DNA from: Microbacterium sp. 1.5R
Lineage (GTDB): Bacteria > Actinomycetota > Actinomycetes > Actinomycetales > Microbacteriaceae
NCBI RefSeq assembly: GCF_007667425.1
Contig: NZ_VDRC01000001.1
Span: 496,001 to 560,000 of the forward strand
DNA length: 64,000 nt
Direction of reading: 5' to 3'
The first letter of the stretch is position 1. Each line of letters starts with the position of its first letter. This document shows, in pieces, positions 50,037 to 58,115 of this stretch. The notes beneath the pieces are model-generated. The model worked only from the letters and a program-made list of their open reading frames with translations. It was not told where the DNA came from and made no database searches. Made by a program: the position numbers and the translations under genes.

Positions 50037-50131
50037 GATGGTCCTCCGGCTCTGTTCGAGACAACTGCATGTCGTTGAATCGACCGTAGGGATGCGTCCT
50101 ATGCGCCGGCTGTGCCGTGACGCTGGATGTC

Positions 50132-51166
50132 CTACGCGTCGCCGCCGAACATGCTCGTGACCGATCCGTCCTCGAAGACCTCGCGGATGGCGCGGGCGAG
50201 CAGCGGAGCGATCGGGAGGATTGTGAGCTTCTCCCAGCGACGCGACTCCGTCAGCGGGATCGTGTCGGTGATGACGACCTCGTCGATCGACGCGTCCTGG
50301 AGGCGCTCGGACGCGGGATCGCTGAAGATCGCGTGCGTGGCCGCCACGATCACCCGGTGCGCACCGTTGGCCTTGAGCGCCTGCGCCGCCTTCACGATCG
50401 TGCCGCCTGTGTCGATCATGTCGTCGACGAGGAGGCAGGTGCGCCCGGCGACCGCACCGACGATCTCGTGCACCGAGACCTGGTTGGCGACCTTGGGGTC
50501 ACGGCGCTTGTGGATGATGGCGAGCGGCGCACCCAGGCTGTCGGACCATGTGTCGGCGACCCGCACACGGCCCATGTCGGGCGAGACGACCGTGAGGATC
50601 TCGCGGTCCTCGGGGCTGAGCGTGCGCTGGAAGTGATCGAGCAGCACGGGCTTCGCGAACAGGTGGTCGACGGGGCCGTCGAAGAAGCCCTGGATCTGCG
50701 CCGCGTGCAGGTCGACGCTCATGACGCGGTCGGCGCCCGCCGTCTTCAGCAGGTCGGCGACGAGACGAGCGCTGATCGGCTCGCGACCGCGGCCCTTCTT
50801 GTCCTGACGCGAATACGGATAGTACGGCGCGACGACGGTGATGCGCTTCGCCGACGCGCGCTTGGCCGCGTCGATCATGATGAGCGTCTCCATGAGCCAC
50901 TCGTTGACGGGCTCGCCGAACGTCTGGATGAGGAAGAGGTCGCATCCGCGGATGGACACCTCGAAGCGGGCGTAGATCTCGCCCGAGGCGAAGGTGCGGT
51001 GCTCGACCGGCGCGATCTCGGTGCCGAGAGCCGCGGCGACGGCCGCCGTCAACTCAGGGTGCGAGCGGCCTCCCGCGACGACGAGCCGCTTCTTGGTCTT
51101 CGCGACGAGTCCCGGCGCGATGCCGTTGTCGCGATCCAGATCGACCGTCTTCTTCTTGCGCGCCAT
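50132..51166 (-). CDS. prs: Ribose-phosphate pyrophosphokinase
   Basis: Makes PRPP from ribose-5-phosphate and ATP for nucleotide, His and Trp synthesis. 344 residues; motifs FASGEIYARFEVSIRG, APYYPYSRQDKKGRGREPIS, the ATP/metal site SVDLHAAQIQGFF and the PRPP loop CLLVDDMIDTGGTI. A basic N-terminal extension of about 25 residues is typical of actinobacteria. Eight bases separate it from glmU, upstream in the operon. Confidence 0.95.
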   Translation of the reverse strand: MARKKKTVDLDRDNGIAPGLVAKTKKRLVVAGGRSHPELTAAVAAALGTEIAPVEHRTFASGEIYARFEVSIRGCDLFLIQTFGEPVNEWLMETLIMIDAAKRASAKRITVVAPYYPYSRQDKKGRGREPISARLVADLLKTAGADRVMSVDLHAAQIQGFFDGPVDHLFAKPVLLDHFQRTLSPEDREILTVVSPDMGRVRVADTWSDSLGAPLAIIHKRRDPKVANQVSVHEIVGAVAGRTCLLVDDMIDTGGTIVKAAQALKANGAHRVIVAATHAIFSDPASERLQDASIDEVVITDTIPLTESRRWEKLTILPIAPLLARAIREVFEDGSVTSMFGGDA

Positions 51167-51174
51167 CAGTCCGC

Positions 51175-52602
51175 CTACTCCGCCGTCCGTGCCCGGGCAG
51201 CGGCATCCGCCGCACCCGTGCCTGCCCTGTTGTTCTCGACCCAGCCCTCGATGTTGCGCTGAGGGGCGACGCTCATGGCGAGGGCACCGGCCGGGACGTC
51301 CTTGCGGACGACGGCACCGGCACCCGTCTTGGCGCCAGCACCCAGCCTAACGGGCGCGACGAGGGTCGTGTGCGACCCGGTGTGCACCTCGTCCTCGACC
51401 ACGGTGCGGTGCTTGTCGACGTCGTCGTAGTTCGCGGTGATGGTGCTCGCGCCGAGGTTCACGCCGCGACCGATCGTGGCGTCGCCGACGTACGACAGGT
51501 GCGGAACCTTGCTCCCGTCGCCGATCTCCGCGTTCTTCGTCTCGACGTACGCGCCGATCTTGCCCTTCGCTCCGAGCACGGTGTTGGGCCGCAGGAACGA
51601 GAACGGTCCGACCGTCGCCCCGGCGCCGATCACAGCGAGCGTGGCGTCGCTGCGGCGCACGACAGCGTCCTCCCCCACCTCGCAGTCGACGAGTGTGGTG
51701 TCGGGTCCGATGATCGCACCGGCGCCGATCTTCGTCGCACGCAGGATCTGCGTGTGCGGCAGGATCGTGACGTCCGGAGCGAGGGTCGCGTCATCGTCGA
51801 TCCAGGTCGTCGCCGGGTCGACGACGGTGACGCCCTCCAGCTGCCACCGCCGCACGATGCGCTCGTTCAGCAGTCGCCCGACCAGCGCAAGCTGCGCGCG
51901 ATCGTTGACGCCGAAGGTCACGGACACGTCGGAGACGACGGATGCCGAGACCCGGTCACCGGCGGCACGGAGCAGGCCGGGGACGTCCGTGAGGTACATC
52001 TCCCCCTGCGCGTTCTCGACACCCACCTGCGGGAGGTAACGACGGAGCACCTCGGCGCGGAAGACGTACATCCCCGCGTTGATCTCGCGCACGGCCGCCT
52101 CGTCGGCGGTCGCGTCCTTCTGCTCGACGATGCGGTCGACCCCGCCCTCGGCGTCGCGGATCACTCGGCCGTAGCCCGTCGGGTCGTCGACGACCGCGGT
52201 CATCAGGGTGGCCGCGGCCCCGGCATCCCGATGCTCGGCGAGGAACGCCCCGAGCGTGTCCGCGTCCGCAAGCGGGCAGTCGCCGGAGAGCACGAGGACG
52301 TCTCCGTCGAAATCGGGGATGGCGTCGATCGCCACCTGCACCGCACGGCCCGTTCCCGGCACGTCGTCCTGATCGATGAAGACGGCGTCAGGGTAGTCCT
52401 CGCGCAGAGCCTCGACCACCTGGTCGCGCTCGTGGCGCACGACGACCTCGACGTGGTCGGCCGAGAGCCGCGCGGCGGTCGTCAGCACGTGTCCGACGAG
52501 GGGCCTGCCGCCGATGGCGTGCAGCACCTTCGGGAGGCGCGACTTCATGCGGGTGCCCTGGCCTGCGGCGAGGACGATGATCGCGAGGTTGTTGCCGGTC
52601 AT
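51175..52602 (-). CDS. glmU: Bifunctional GlmU: N-acetylglucosamine-1-P uridylyltransferase / glucosamine-1-P acetyltransferase
   Basis: Produces UDP-GlcNAc for peptidoglycan. 475 residues. The N-terminal pyrophosphorylase has VLAAGQGTRMKSRLPKVLH and GTGRAVQ; the C-terminal half is a left-handed beta helix with hexapeptide repeats and acetyltransferase motifs KNAEIGDGSKVPHLSYVGDA and ANYDDVDKHRT. The ATG at 52602 lies 1 nt beyond the discriminator base of tRNA-Gln. No separate ribosome site fits between them; GGCGGAG in the tRNA acceptor strand is the only purine-rich stretch, and it is too close. Confidence 0.94.
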   Translation of the reverse strand: MTGNNLAIIVLAAGQGTRMKSRLPKVLHAIGGRPLVGHVLTTAARLSADHVEVVVRHERDQVVEALREDYPDAVFIDQDDVPGTGRAVQVAIDAIPDFDGDVLVLSGDCPLADADTLGAFLAEHRDAGAAATLMTAVVDDPTGYGRVIRDAEGGVDRIVEQKDATADEAAVREINAGMYVFRAEVLRRYLPQVGVENAQGEMYLTDVPGLLRAAGDRVSASVVSDVSVTFGVNDRAQLALVGRLLNERIVRRWQLEGVTVVDPATTWIDDDATLAPDVTILPHTQILRATKIGAGAIIGPDTTLVDCEVGEDAVVRRSDATLAVIGAGATVGPFSFLRPNTVLGAKGKIGAYVETKNAEIGDGSKVPHLSYVGDATIGRGVNLGASTITANYDDVDKHRTVVEDEVHTGSHTTLVAPVRLGAGAKTGAGAVVRKDVPAGALAMSVAPQRNIEGWVENNRAGTGAADAAARARTAE

Positions 52603-52603
52603 G

Positions 52604-52675
52604 CTCCGCCGCCAGGACTCGAACCTAGACCTCACAGCTCCAAAGGCTGTCGTGCTGCCATTACACCACGGCGGA
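52604..52675 (-). tRNA. tRNA-Gln (anticodon TTG)
   Basis: A full 72-nt cloverleaf on the minus strand: 7-bp acceptor TCCGCCG with CGGCGGA, D arm GTG/CAC, anticodon stem ACAGC/GCTGT with loop CTTTGGA (anticodon TTG), T arm CTAGG-TTCGAGT-CCTGG, discriminator G. CCA is not encoded. It begins the transcript that continues into glmU and prs. Confidence 0.95.
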
Positions 52676-52754
52676 CCGCGGCGCCTCGGGGGCGGCCGCC
52701 CGTCAAGTCTGCCACGTCCGTCCGTGTGCGAGCGGCGATAGCGGTGCGCCCCGC

Positions 52755-52760
52755 GATAAT
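52755..52760 (+). promoter_or_regulatory. -10 element, leaderless start of the MarR gene
   Basis: GATAAT ends 6 nt before the ATG at 52767. Confidence 0.5.
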
Positions 52761-52766
52761 GGACGG

Positions 52767-53261
52767 ATGAGCCAGGCGGATGAAGTCGATCGCATCGTCG
52801 GCGCCTGGAACACCCAGCGCCCCGACCTGGACTTCTCGCCCCTCGAGGTGCTGTCGCGCGTCGACCGGCTCACCCGCCTCCTCGACCGCGCGCGGCGCGA
52901 TGTGTTCCGGCGGAGCGATCTCGAGCCGTGGGAGTGGGACGTGCTCTCGGCACTGCGCCGCGCGGGCGCGCCGTTCCAGCTCTCCCCCAAGCAGCTGCTG
53001 CAGCAGACACTCGTCTCCAGCGGCACGATGACCAACCGCATCGACCGTCTCGTCGGGCGGCGATTCGTCAGACGAGAGGCGGATCCTGCAGACGGCCGCA
53101 GCGTACTGGTCACGCTCACTGACGACGGACGCATCCGAGTGGATGCCGCGATCACCCGCCTCGTCGATGTCGAGGCCGACCTGCTGCAGGGCCTCTCGCG
53201 CGGTGACCGCGAACGCCTCGCCGCGCTGCTGCGCAAACTGAGCCTCAGCTTCGACACCTGA
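52767..53261 (+). CDS. MarR-family transcriptional regulator
   Basis: A 164-residue winged-helix regulator. The N- and C-terminal helices form the dimer interface; the DNA-binding core is LEPWEWDVLSALRRAG, SPKQLLQQTLVSSGTMTNRIDRLVGRRFVRREADPADGRSVLVTLTDDG. The last part is the classic MarR wing (DPxDGRSxLVxLT). The target is unknown; the quinone-oxidoreductase-like gene facing it is one candidate, since MarR proteins often control such genes. Confidence 0.9.
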   Translation: MSQADEVDRIVGAWNTQRPDLDFSPLEVLSRVDRLTRLLDRARRDVFRRSDLEPWEWDVLSALRRAGAPFQLSPKQLLQQTLVSSGTMTNRIDRLVGRRFVRREADPADGRSVLVTLTDDGRIRVDAAITRLVDVEADLLQGLSRGDRERLAALLRKLSLSFDT

Positions 53262-53285
53262 CTTCCCGGTGCCTGACGCGCTGCT

Positions 53286-53316
53286 GCCGGTCGGGGCCGC
53301 GTCGGCCCCGACCGGC
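53286..53316. terminator. Bidirectional terminator between marR and the oxidoreductase gene
   Basis: A 13-bp perfect stem (53286-53298 with 53304-53316) and a GCGTC loop, filling the convergent gap. Confidence 0.7.
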
Positions 53317-53322
53317 GCCGCG

Positions 53323-54264
53323 TCAGATCGCCCGGTCGACGACGACCGCCACCTTGCCGGTCGCGCGGCCCGTCTCCACCCGCTCCTCGGCTGCGGCCAG
53401 CTGGTCGAGGGGGAAGCTCGAGTCGAGGTGCACGGTCACCTTCCCGGCCTCCGCGAGCGTCGCGATCTCGGTGAGCTCTGCGCCGTCGGCATGCACGAGG
53501 ATGCGCTGCACCGGCGTCGCGCCCCAGTCCGACAGCTGCGCGCTCTGCGCCGCGGTGAGGCCGGTGATCGTGATGACGGAGGTACCCTGCTGCACGGCGC
53601 CACGCGGCGGGAGGGTGCCGTCGACCGTGACGATCACCGCGTCCACCGGCGCGATCGCAGCGAGAGCTTTCCCGTCGCGGTAGTCGACGACCTCTGTCGC
53701 TCCCCACGAGCGCAGCAGTTCGTGCTTCGCCGGGCTGCCGGTGGTGACGACCTCGGCACCGCGGGCGACGGCGAGCTGAATCGCGAGGTGGCCGACGCCG
53801 CCTGCGCCGCCCAGGACGAGGACGCGCTGCCCGTCGCTCACACCGGCGGCATCCAGAGCCTGCCACGCGGTGAGGACGGCGAGCGGCGCGGCGCCCGCCT
53901 GGGCCGTCGACCAGGTCGAGGGGATCGGAGCGAGGTCGGCGGCGGAGACGACGGCGTATTCGGCCAGCGTGTGTGCGGCGTCGGGGAACGCGGCGAGCGC
54001 GTGCACCCGGTCGCCTCGTTCCCAGTCGGCGACGTCGGCGCCGACCTCGGCGACCACTCCGGCCACATCCCATCCGGGGCGGTCGGTGTAGCGGATGACG
54101 CCGAAGTCGTGCGCCGCCGCCCTGATCTTCACGTCGACCGGATTGAGCCCGGCTGCGCCGACCCTGAGCAGGACCTCGCCGGGGCCGGGTGTCGGGGTGT
54201 CAGTCTCGACGATCGAGATGACGTCGGCGGCGGAGCCGGGGCCTGAGTACTTCGCTGAACGCAC
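53323..54264 (-). CDS. NAD(P)-dependent quinone oxidoreductase-like protein, zinc-free MDR family
   Basis: A 313-residue medium-chain dehydrogenase/reductase. N-terminal GroES-like domain (GPGEVLLRVGAAGLNPVDVKIRAA), then a Rossmann domain with VLVLGGAGGVGHLAIQLAVARGAEVVTT. The cysteines and histidines that bind zinc in alcohol dehydrogenases are absent, which places it with quinone oxidoreductases and enone reductases. It is divergent from a GlxA-like regulator across 108 bp. Confidence 0.87.
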   Translation of the reverse strand: MRSAKYSGPGSAADVISIVETDTPTPGPGEVLLRVGAAGLNPVDVKIRAAAHDFGVIRYTDRPGWDVAGVVAEVGADVADWERGDRVHALAAFPDAAHTLAEYAVVSAADLAPIPSTWSTAQAGAAPLAVLTAWQALDAAGVSDGQRVLVLGGAGGVGHLAIQLAVARGAEVVTTGSPAKHELLRSWGATEVVDYRDGKALAAIAPVDAVIVTVDGTLPPRGAVQQGTSVITITGLTAAQSAQLSDWGATPVQRILVHADGAELTEIATLAEAGKVTVHLDSSFPLDQLAAAEERVETGRATGKVAVVVDRAI

Positions 54265-54372
54265 GGGAACTGCCTCTCTTGTCTGCGGATCATCTGATCG
54301 CAGGTCTCAGCTTGCCCTCCGCGTCGGGGCACCACCAGTGACCCGAAGGACAACATGTGTCACGATAGAGCC

Positions 54373-55308
54373 ATGCATCGAATCGCCGTCGTCGCCCTCC
54401 CCGGCGTCTTCCCCTACGAGCTCGGCGTACCCGCCCGTTTCTTCCGCGCCGCACAGCGCGACGGCGAGGCGCTGTACTCCGTCACCACCTGCACCCTCGA
54501 CGGCCTCCCCGTCGAGACGAACGCCGACTTCGCGATCACGCCCGGCGCCGACCGGACGATCCTCGAGACCGCCGACACCATCATCGTTCCGCCCTGGAGC
54601 GCCGCCGAGACCGCCGGCGACCCGATCGGCCTCGCCCAGTACGCCGACCGGCGCATCGTGAGCTTCTGCACCGGGGCTTTCACGCTCGCTGCCGCCGGCC
54701 TGCTCGACGGCAAGGAGGCGACGACGCACTGGTGCGCCTCCGACGAGTTCGCCCGCCGCTTCCCCCTCGTGCGGCTGCGCGAGGACGAGCTCTTCGTCGA
54801 CGAAGGATCCGTGCTCACGGCGGCCGGCGCATCGGCCGCCGTAGACGCGACGATGCACCTCATCTCGAACGACCACGGCGCAGCGGTCGCAGCCACGGTC
54901 GCCCAGGCGACCCTCGCCGCACCGCACCGGGGCGGAGGTCAGCGCCAGTTCATCGCGCGCCCGCCTGTGCCGCAGACACCCGCCGGGTCAGCCGGCGACA
55001 TCCAGGCCTGGCTCCTCGCACACATCGAGGAGCCGCTGTCGCTGGCAGCGGTCGCAGCGAGTTTCGGCATGAGCGTCCGCACTCTCACCCGGCGGTTCCG
55101 CAGCGAGACGGGTCGCACGGTGGGCGACTGGTTCGCCGACGCGCGCGTGGACCGCGCCAGGGAGCTCCTGGAGACCACCGACCTGCTGATCGACGACGTG
55201 GCGCTGCGTTCGGGATTCGCCACCTCCGCCGCTCTCCGCAAGCATTTCCGCGAACGTCTGGGGCTCGCACCCCAGCAGTACCGGTCGCGGTTCGCGCGCG
55301 CCGCGTAG
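54373..55308 (+). CDS. GlxA-like transcriptional regulator (DJ-1/PfpI plus AraC)
   Basis: A 311-residue regulator with an N-terminal DJ-1/PfpI-like domain (VVALPGVFPYELGVPARFF, and RIVSFCTGAFTLAAAGLLDGKEATTHW with the elbow Cys) and a C-terminal AraC domain (LSLAAVAASFGMSVRTLTRRFRSETG and VALRSGFATSAALRKHFRERLGLAPQQYR). By family it senses a small nitrogen or carbonyl metabolite and probably controls the divergent oxidoreductase gene. The ATG at 54373 is preferred to 54355; a weak CACGAT lies 6 nt upstream. Confidence 0.9.
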   Translation: MHRIAVVALPGVFPYELGVPARFFRAAQRDGEALYSVTTCTLDGLPVETNADFAITPGADRTILETADTIIVPPWSAAETAGDPIGLAQYADRRIVSFCTGAFTLAAAGLLDGKEATTHWCASDEFARRFPLVRLREDELFVDEGSVLTAAGASAAVDATMHLISNDHGAAVAATVAQATLAAPHRGGGQRQFIARPPVPQTPAGSAGDIQAWLLAHIEEPLSLAAVAASFGMSVRTLTRRFRSETGRTVGDWFADARVDRARELLETTDLLIDDVALRSGFATSAALRKHFRERLGLAPQQYRSRFARAA

Positions 55309-55311
55309 GCT
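55306..55311 (+). promoter_or_regulatory. -10 element, leaderless start of the pseudouridine synthase gene
   Basis: TAGGCT overlaps the stop codon of the upstream regulator gene and ends 7 nt before the ATG at 55319. Confidence 0.5.
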
Positions 55312-55318
55312 GAGTCGA

Positions 55319-56320
55319 ATGGGCATGCTCTCCCCTCTCCCCATGCGCGACGGCGTCGGAGCGACCCGGCTCCACGTGCCCCTGACCGGGGAATGGCCCA
55401 CGGTCGCGGCGTACATGATCGATCGGTTCTTCCATCTCGACCCGGAACGGCTGCTGATGCGGTTCGATCGGGGCGACATCGTGTCGCGCGACGGGAGGCC
55501 GCTCACCCGCCACACGCCGCTCGGAGCGGAGGAGTTCGTCTGGTACTACCGCGAGCCGCCGGAGGAGCGCGACATCCCGTTCGCGATCGAGGTGCTGCAT
55601 CAGGACGCCGACCTCATCGTGATCGACAAGCCGCACTTCCTCCCGACCACCCCCGGCGGCAAGTTCGTGCAGAACTCTGCGCTCGTGCGACTGCGCAATC
55701 TGCTCGACATCCCGGAGCTGACGCCGATCCACCGGCTCGATCGGGCCACGGCCGGCCTGCTCATGTTCTCGGCACGGCCGGCGACCCGCGGGGCCTACCA
55801 GCTGATGTTCGAGAACCGCGAGGTGCAGAAGACGTACGAAGCGGTGTCCGCCCGCCCTGCGGGGTGGGATCAGGACGCCGGGCGCTTCCCCCTGGTATAC
55901 CGCAACCACATCGTGAAGCCGCGCGCCCAGCTGTGCGTGGAGGTCGTTCCCGACCGCGAACCGAACGCGGAGACCCTGATCGAGATCCAGGATGTCGACG
56001 AGAGCGTCGTCCATACCCTGCTGCGACCGCACAGCGGCAAGATGCATCAGCTGCGGGTGCATCTCGCGGCAATCGGGCTCGGCATCCTGCACGATCGGTT
56101 CTACCCCGAGCTGCTGCCGGAGACCCCCGACGACTTCGACCGGCCGCTGCAGCTGCTCGCCCGCGAGTTGCGCTTCGTCGATCCCGTGAGCGGTGTCACG
56201 CGGGAGTTCGCCACGCGGCGCTCGCTCGCCTTCGCGCCGGGCGCCCCTGAGCGCGCCGGCGCGAACGCTCGCGCCGGCGCGAACGCTCGCGCCGGCGCGA
56301 ACGCGGTCAGCGACGCATGA
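55319..56320 (+). CDS. RluA-family RNA pseudouridine synthase
   Basis: Isomerises uridine to pseudouridine in rRNA or tRNA. 333 residues with an N-terminal domain, the catalytic HRLDRATAGLLMF (Asp in HRLD), and RPHSGKMHQLRVHLAAIGLGILHDRFYP. The last 23 residues come from an in-frame 18-bp repeat, giving three copies of (A/R)AGAN-like units. The 3' end overlaps the convergent metI by 14 bp. The rRNA position modified is not clear. Confidence 0.88.
   Translation: MGMLSPLPMRDGVGATRLHVPLTGEWPTVAAYMIDRFFHLDPERLLMRFDRGDIVSRDGRPLTRHTPLGAEEFVWYYREPPEERDIPFAIEVLHQDADLIVIDKPHFLPTTPGGKFVQNSALVRLRNLLDIPELTPIHRLDRATAGLLMFSARPATRGAYQLMFENREVQKTYEAVSARPAGWDQDAGRFPLVYRNHIVKPRAQLCVEVVPDREPNAETLIEIQDVDESVVHTLLRPHSGKMHQLRVHLAAIGLGILHDRFYPELLPETPDDFDRPLQLLARELRFVDPVSGVTREFATRRSLAFAPGAPERAGANARAGANARAGANAVSDA
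56253..56306. repeat. 18-bp unit repeated three times in the pseudouridine synthase tail
   Basis: GCGCCGGCGCGAACGCTC at 56253-56270 and 56271-56288, then a copy differing in the last two bases at 56289-56306. Being six codons long it keeps the reading frame. The array ends exactly where the convergent metI stop codon begins. Confidence 0.85.
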
Positions 56321-56966
56321 TCTTGCGCGCGAGGCGCGTGCCCAGCAGCTGCACGAGGTGCACGAAGACGACGATGAGGATGATCGCCGCCCACATCACG
56401 ACCGGCTCGAACTGACGGAAACCGTAGACCTGCGCGAAGGCTCCGAGACCGCCGCCGCCGATGAGTCCGGCCATGGCCGTCATGTCGATCAGGGCGACGA
56501 CGATGAACGTGTAGCCGAGGATGAGCGGGCCGAGCGACTCGGGGATCGCGACGGTGAAGAGGATGCGCAGCGGGCTCGCGCCCATCGCACGCGCGGCCTC
56601 GATCACGCCCGGCGACACCGAGATGAGGTGCTGCTCGACGATGCGACCGATCGCGAACGCGGCGGCGATGCCGATGAGGAAGGCGCCGGCCGTCGTGCCG
56701 ATGCCGGTACCGACCACGGCACGCGCGAACGGCTGGGCGACCGCGACGAAGAGCACGAACGGGATCGGGCGGAAGAAGTTCACGGCGAGGTTGGCGACGG
56801 CCGACACCGCGGCGTTCTGCATCAGGCCGCCGGGGCGGGTGACGTAGAGCACGACGCCGATCACGAGACCCAGCACCCCGCCGAGCACCAGCGCGAACGT
56901 GGTCATGTAGAGCGTCTCGAGCGCGGCGGACCAGAACTCCGGGCCCAGTTCGATCAGCCGATCCAT
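56307..56966 (-). CDS. metI: Methionine ABC importer permease
   Basis: A 219-residue permease with five membrane segments and the MetI coupling motif EAARAMGASPLRILFTVAIPESLGPLI. Phe/Pro-rich FFRPIPFVLFV is characteristic. Its ATG shares one base with the metN stop (TGATG). With MetN and MetQ it forms a methionine importer. Confidence 0.93.
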   Translation of the reverse strand: MDRLIELGPEFWSAALETLYMTTFALVLGGVLGLVIGVVLYVTRPGGLMQNAAVSAVANLAVNFFRPIPFVLFVAVAQPFARAVVGTGIGTTAGAFLIGIAAAFAIGRIVEQHLISVSPGVIEAARAMGASPLRILFTVAIPESLGPLILGYTFIVVALIDMTAMAGLIGGGGLGAFAQVYGFRQFEPVVMWAAIILIVVFVHLVQLLGTRLARKIMRR

Positions 56967-58009
56967 CAGCGGGCCTCCTCTCCGGCGAGCTCGGTCACTT
57001 CGACTCGTTCGCCGATCGTCGCCAGAGCGCGGTCGATGGCGGGGGCGTCTCCGCGGATCGCAAGGGTCAGGTGCCCGAACGCGCGACCGCGGATGTCGTT
57101 GATGCCGCCGTACACGAGCTCAAAGTCGAGACCGGCAGCGGCGAGGTCGAGGAAGACCTGCGCCTGCGAGGAGTCGCCGTCGCGGAAAGAGAACGTGACG
57201 ATGCGTCCCTGGTGCCGCTCGCGCAGCACCGCCAGCTCGGCGGGCGACGGGATGCCCTTGACCACCGTCCCGACGAAACGCTGGGATGCGGGGTTCTGCG
57301 GGGCCGAGAAGACGTCGAACACGTCCCCCTGCTCGATGACCCGGCCGCGTTCCATCACGGCGACCTTCGTGGCGATGGTCTGGATGACGTCCATCTCGTG
57401 CGTGATGACGACGATCGTGACACCCTGCTCGCGGTTCACGCGCTTCAGCAGATCGAGCACCTCGTGCGTCGTCTGCGGATCGAGGGCGCTCGTCGCCTCG
57501 TCGGCCAGCAGGATCGACGGCTTGGTGGCGAGGGCGCGGGCGATGCCGACGCGCTGCTTCTGACCACCCGAGAGCTGCTCGGGATACGCCTTGGCCTTGT
57601 CGGAGAGTCCGACGAAGGACAGCAGCTCGGTGACGCGCTCCTCGATGTCGACCTTCGACCACCCCGCCAGCTTCAGGGGGTAGGCGATGTTCGCCTTCAC
57701 AGAACGCGACGAGAACAGGTTGAACTGCTGGAAGATCATGCCGATGCCGCCGCGGACCTTGCGCAGCGCGCTCTCCGACAGCGTCGTGATGTCGACCCCG
57801 TCGACGAGGATCGTGCCTGCTGTGGCCGGCTCAAGGGCGTTGATGAGTCGCACGAGCGTCGACTTGCCTGCGCCCGAGTACCCGATGATCCCGAAGACGT
57901 CGCCCTTCTCGATGTCGAGGGTGACGCCGTCGACCGCGACGATCTCAGCGTCACGGGAGGTACGGGAGGGGTAGGCCTTCGACACGTCGGTCAGGCTCAC
58001 GATCGGCAT
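56966..58009 (-). CDS. metN: Methionine ABC importer ATPase
   Basis: A 347-residue ATPase. Walker A GYSGAGKST, Q-loop IFQQFNLFSSRSV, signature LSGGQKQRVGIARA, Walker B ILLADEATSALD and H-loop ITHEMDV. The C-terminal NIL domain (about residues 270-345) is the known site where methionine inhibits uptake. The ATG at 58009 follows a weak GGAG; the frame is open 31 codons upstream across two hairpins. Confidence 0.94.
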   Translation of the reverse strand: MPIVSLTDVSKAYPSRTSRDAEIVAVDGVTLDIEKGDVFGIIGYSGAGKSTLVRLINALEPATAGTILVDGVDITTLSESALRKVRGGIGMIFQQFNLFSSRSVKANIAYPLKLAGWSKVDIEERVTELLSFVGLSDKAKAYPEQLSGGQKQRVGIARALATKPSILLADEATSALDPQTTHEVLDLLKRVNREQGVTIVVITHEMDVIQTIATKVAVMERGRVIEQGDVFDVFSAPQNPASQRFVGTVVKGIPSPAELAVLRERHQGRIVTFSFRDGDSSQAQVFLDLAAAGLDFELVYGGINDIRGRAFGHLTLAIRGDAPAIDRALATIGERVEVTELAGEEAR

Positions 58010-58043
58010 GGGTGCTCCGGTGGTGGGTGGGTGGCGGAACGGC

Positions 58044-58110
58044 GAATCGGGTGACGCGCGTGGCGCCACCCGATTCTCTCGCATCAACCAGGGGTGGGTC
58101 ACACCCCTGG
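58044..58110 (-). terminator. Two tandem hairpins between metQ and metN
   Basis: A 9-bp stem at 58088-58096/58102-58110 lies 6 bp before the metQ stop-proximal edge, and a 10-bp stem at 58044-58053/58067-58076 follows it on the minus strand. They fill the 106-bp gap and probably reduce transcription from the binding-protein gene into metNI. Confidence 0.6.
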
Positions 58111-58115
58111 CCGAC

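Noticed and set aside
52605..52635. N-terminal extension of GlmU starting at a GTG at 52635
   Set aside because: The added residues are a translation of the tRNA-Gln sequence and have no counterpart in GlmU proteins.
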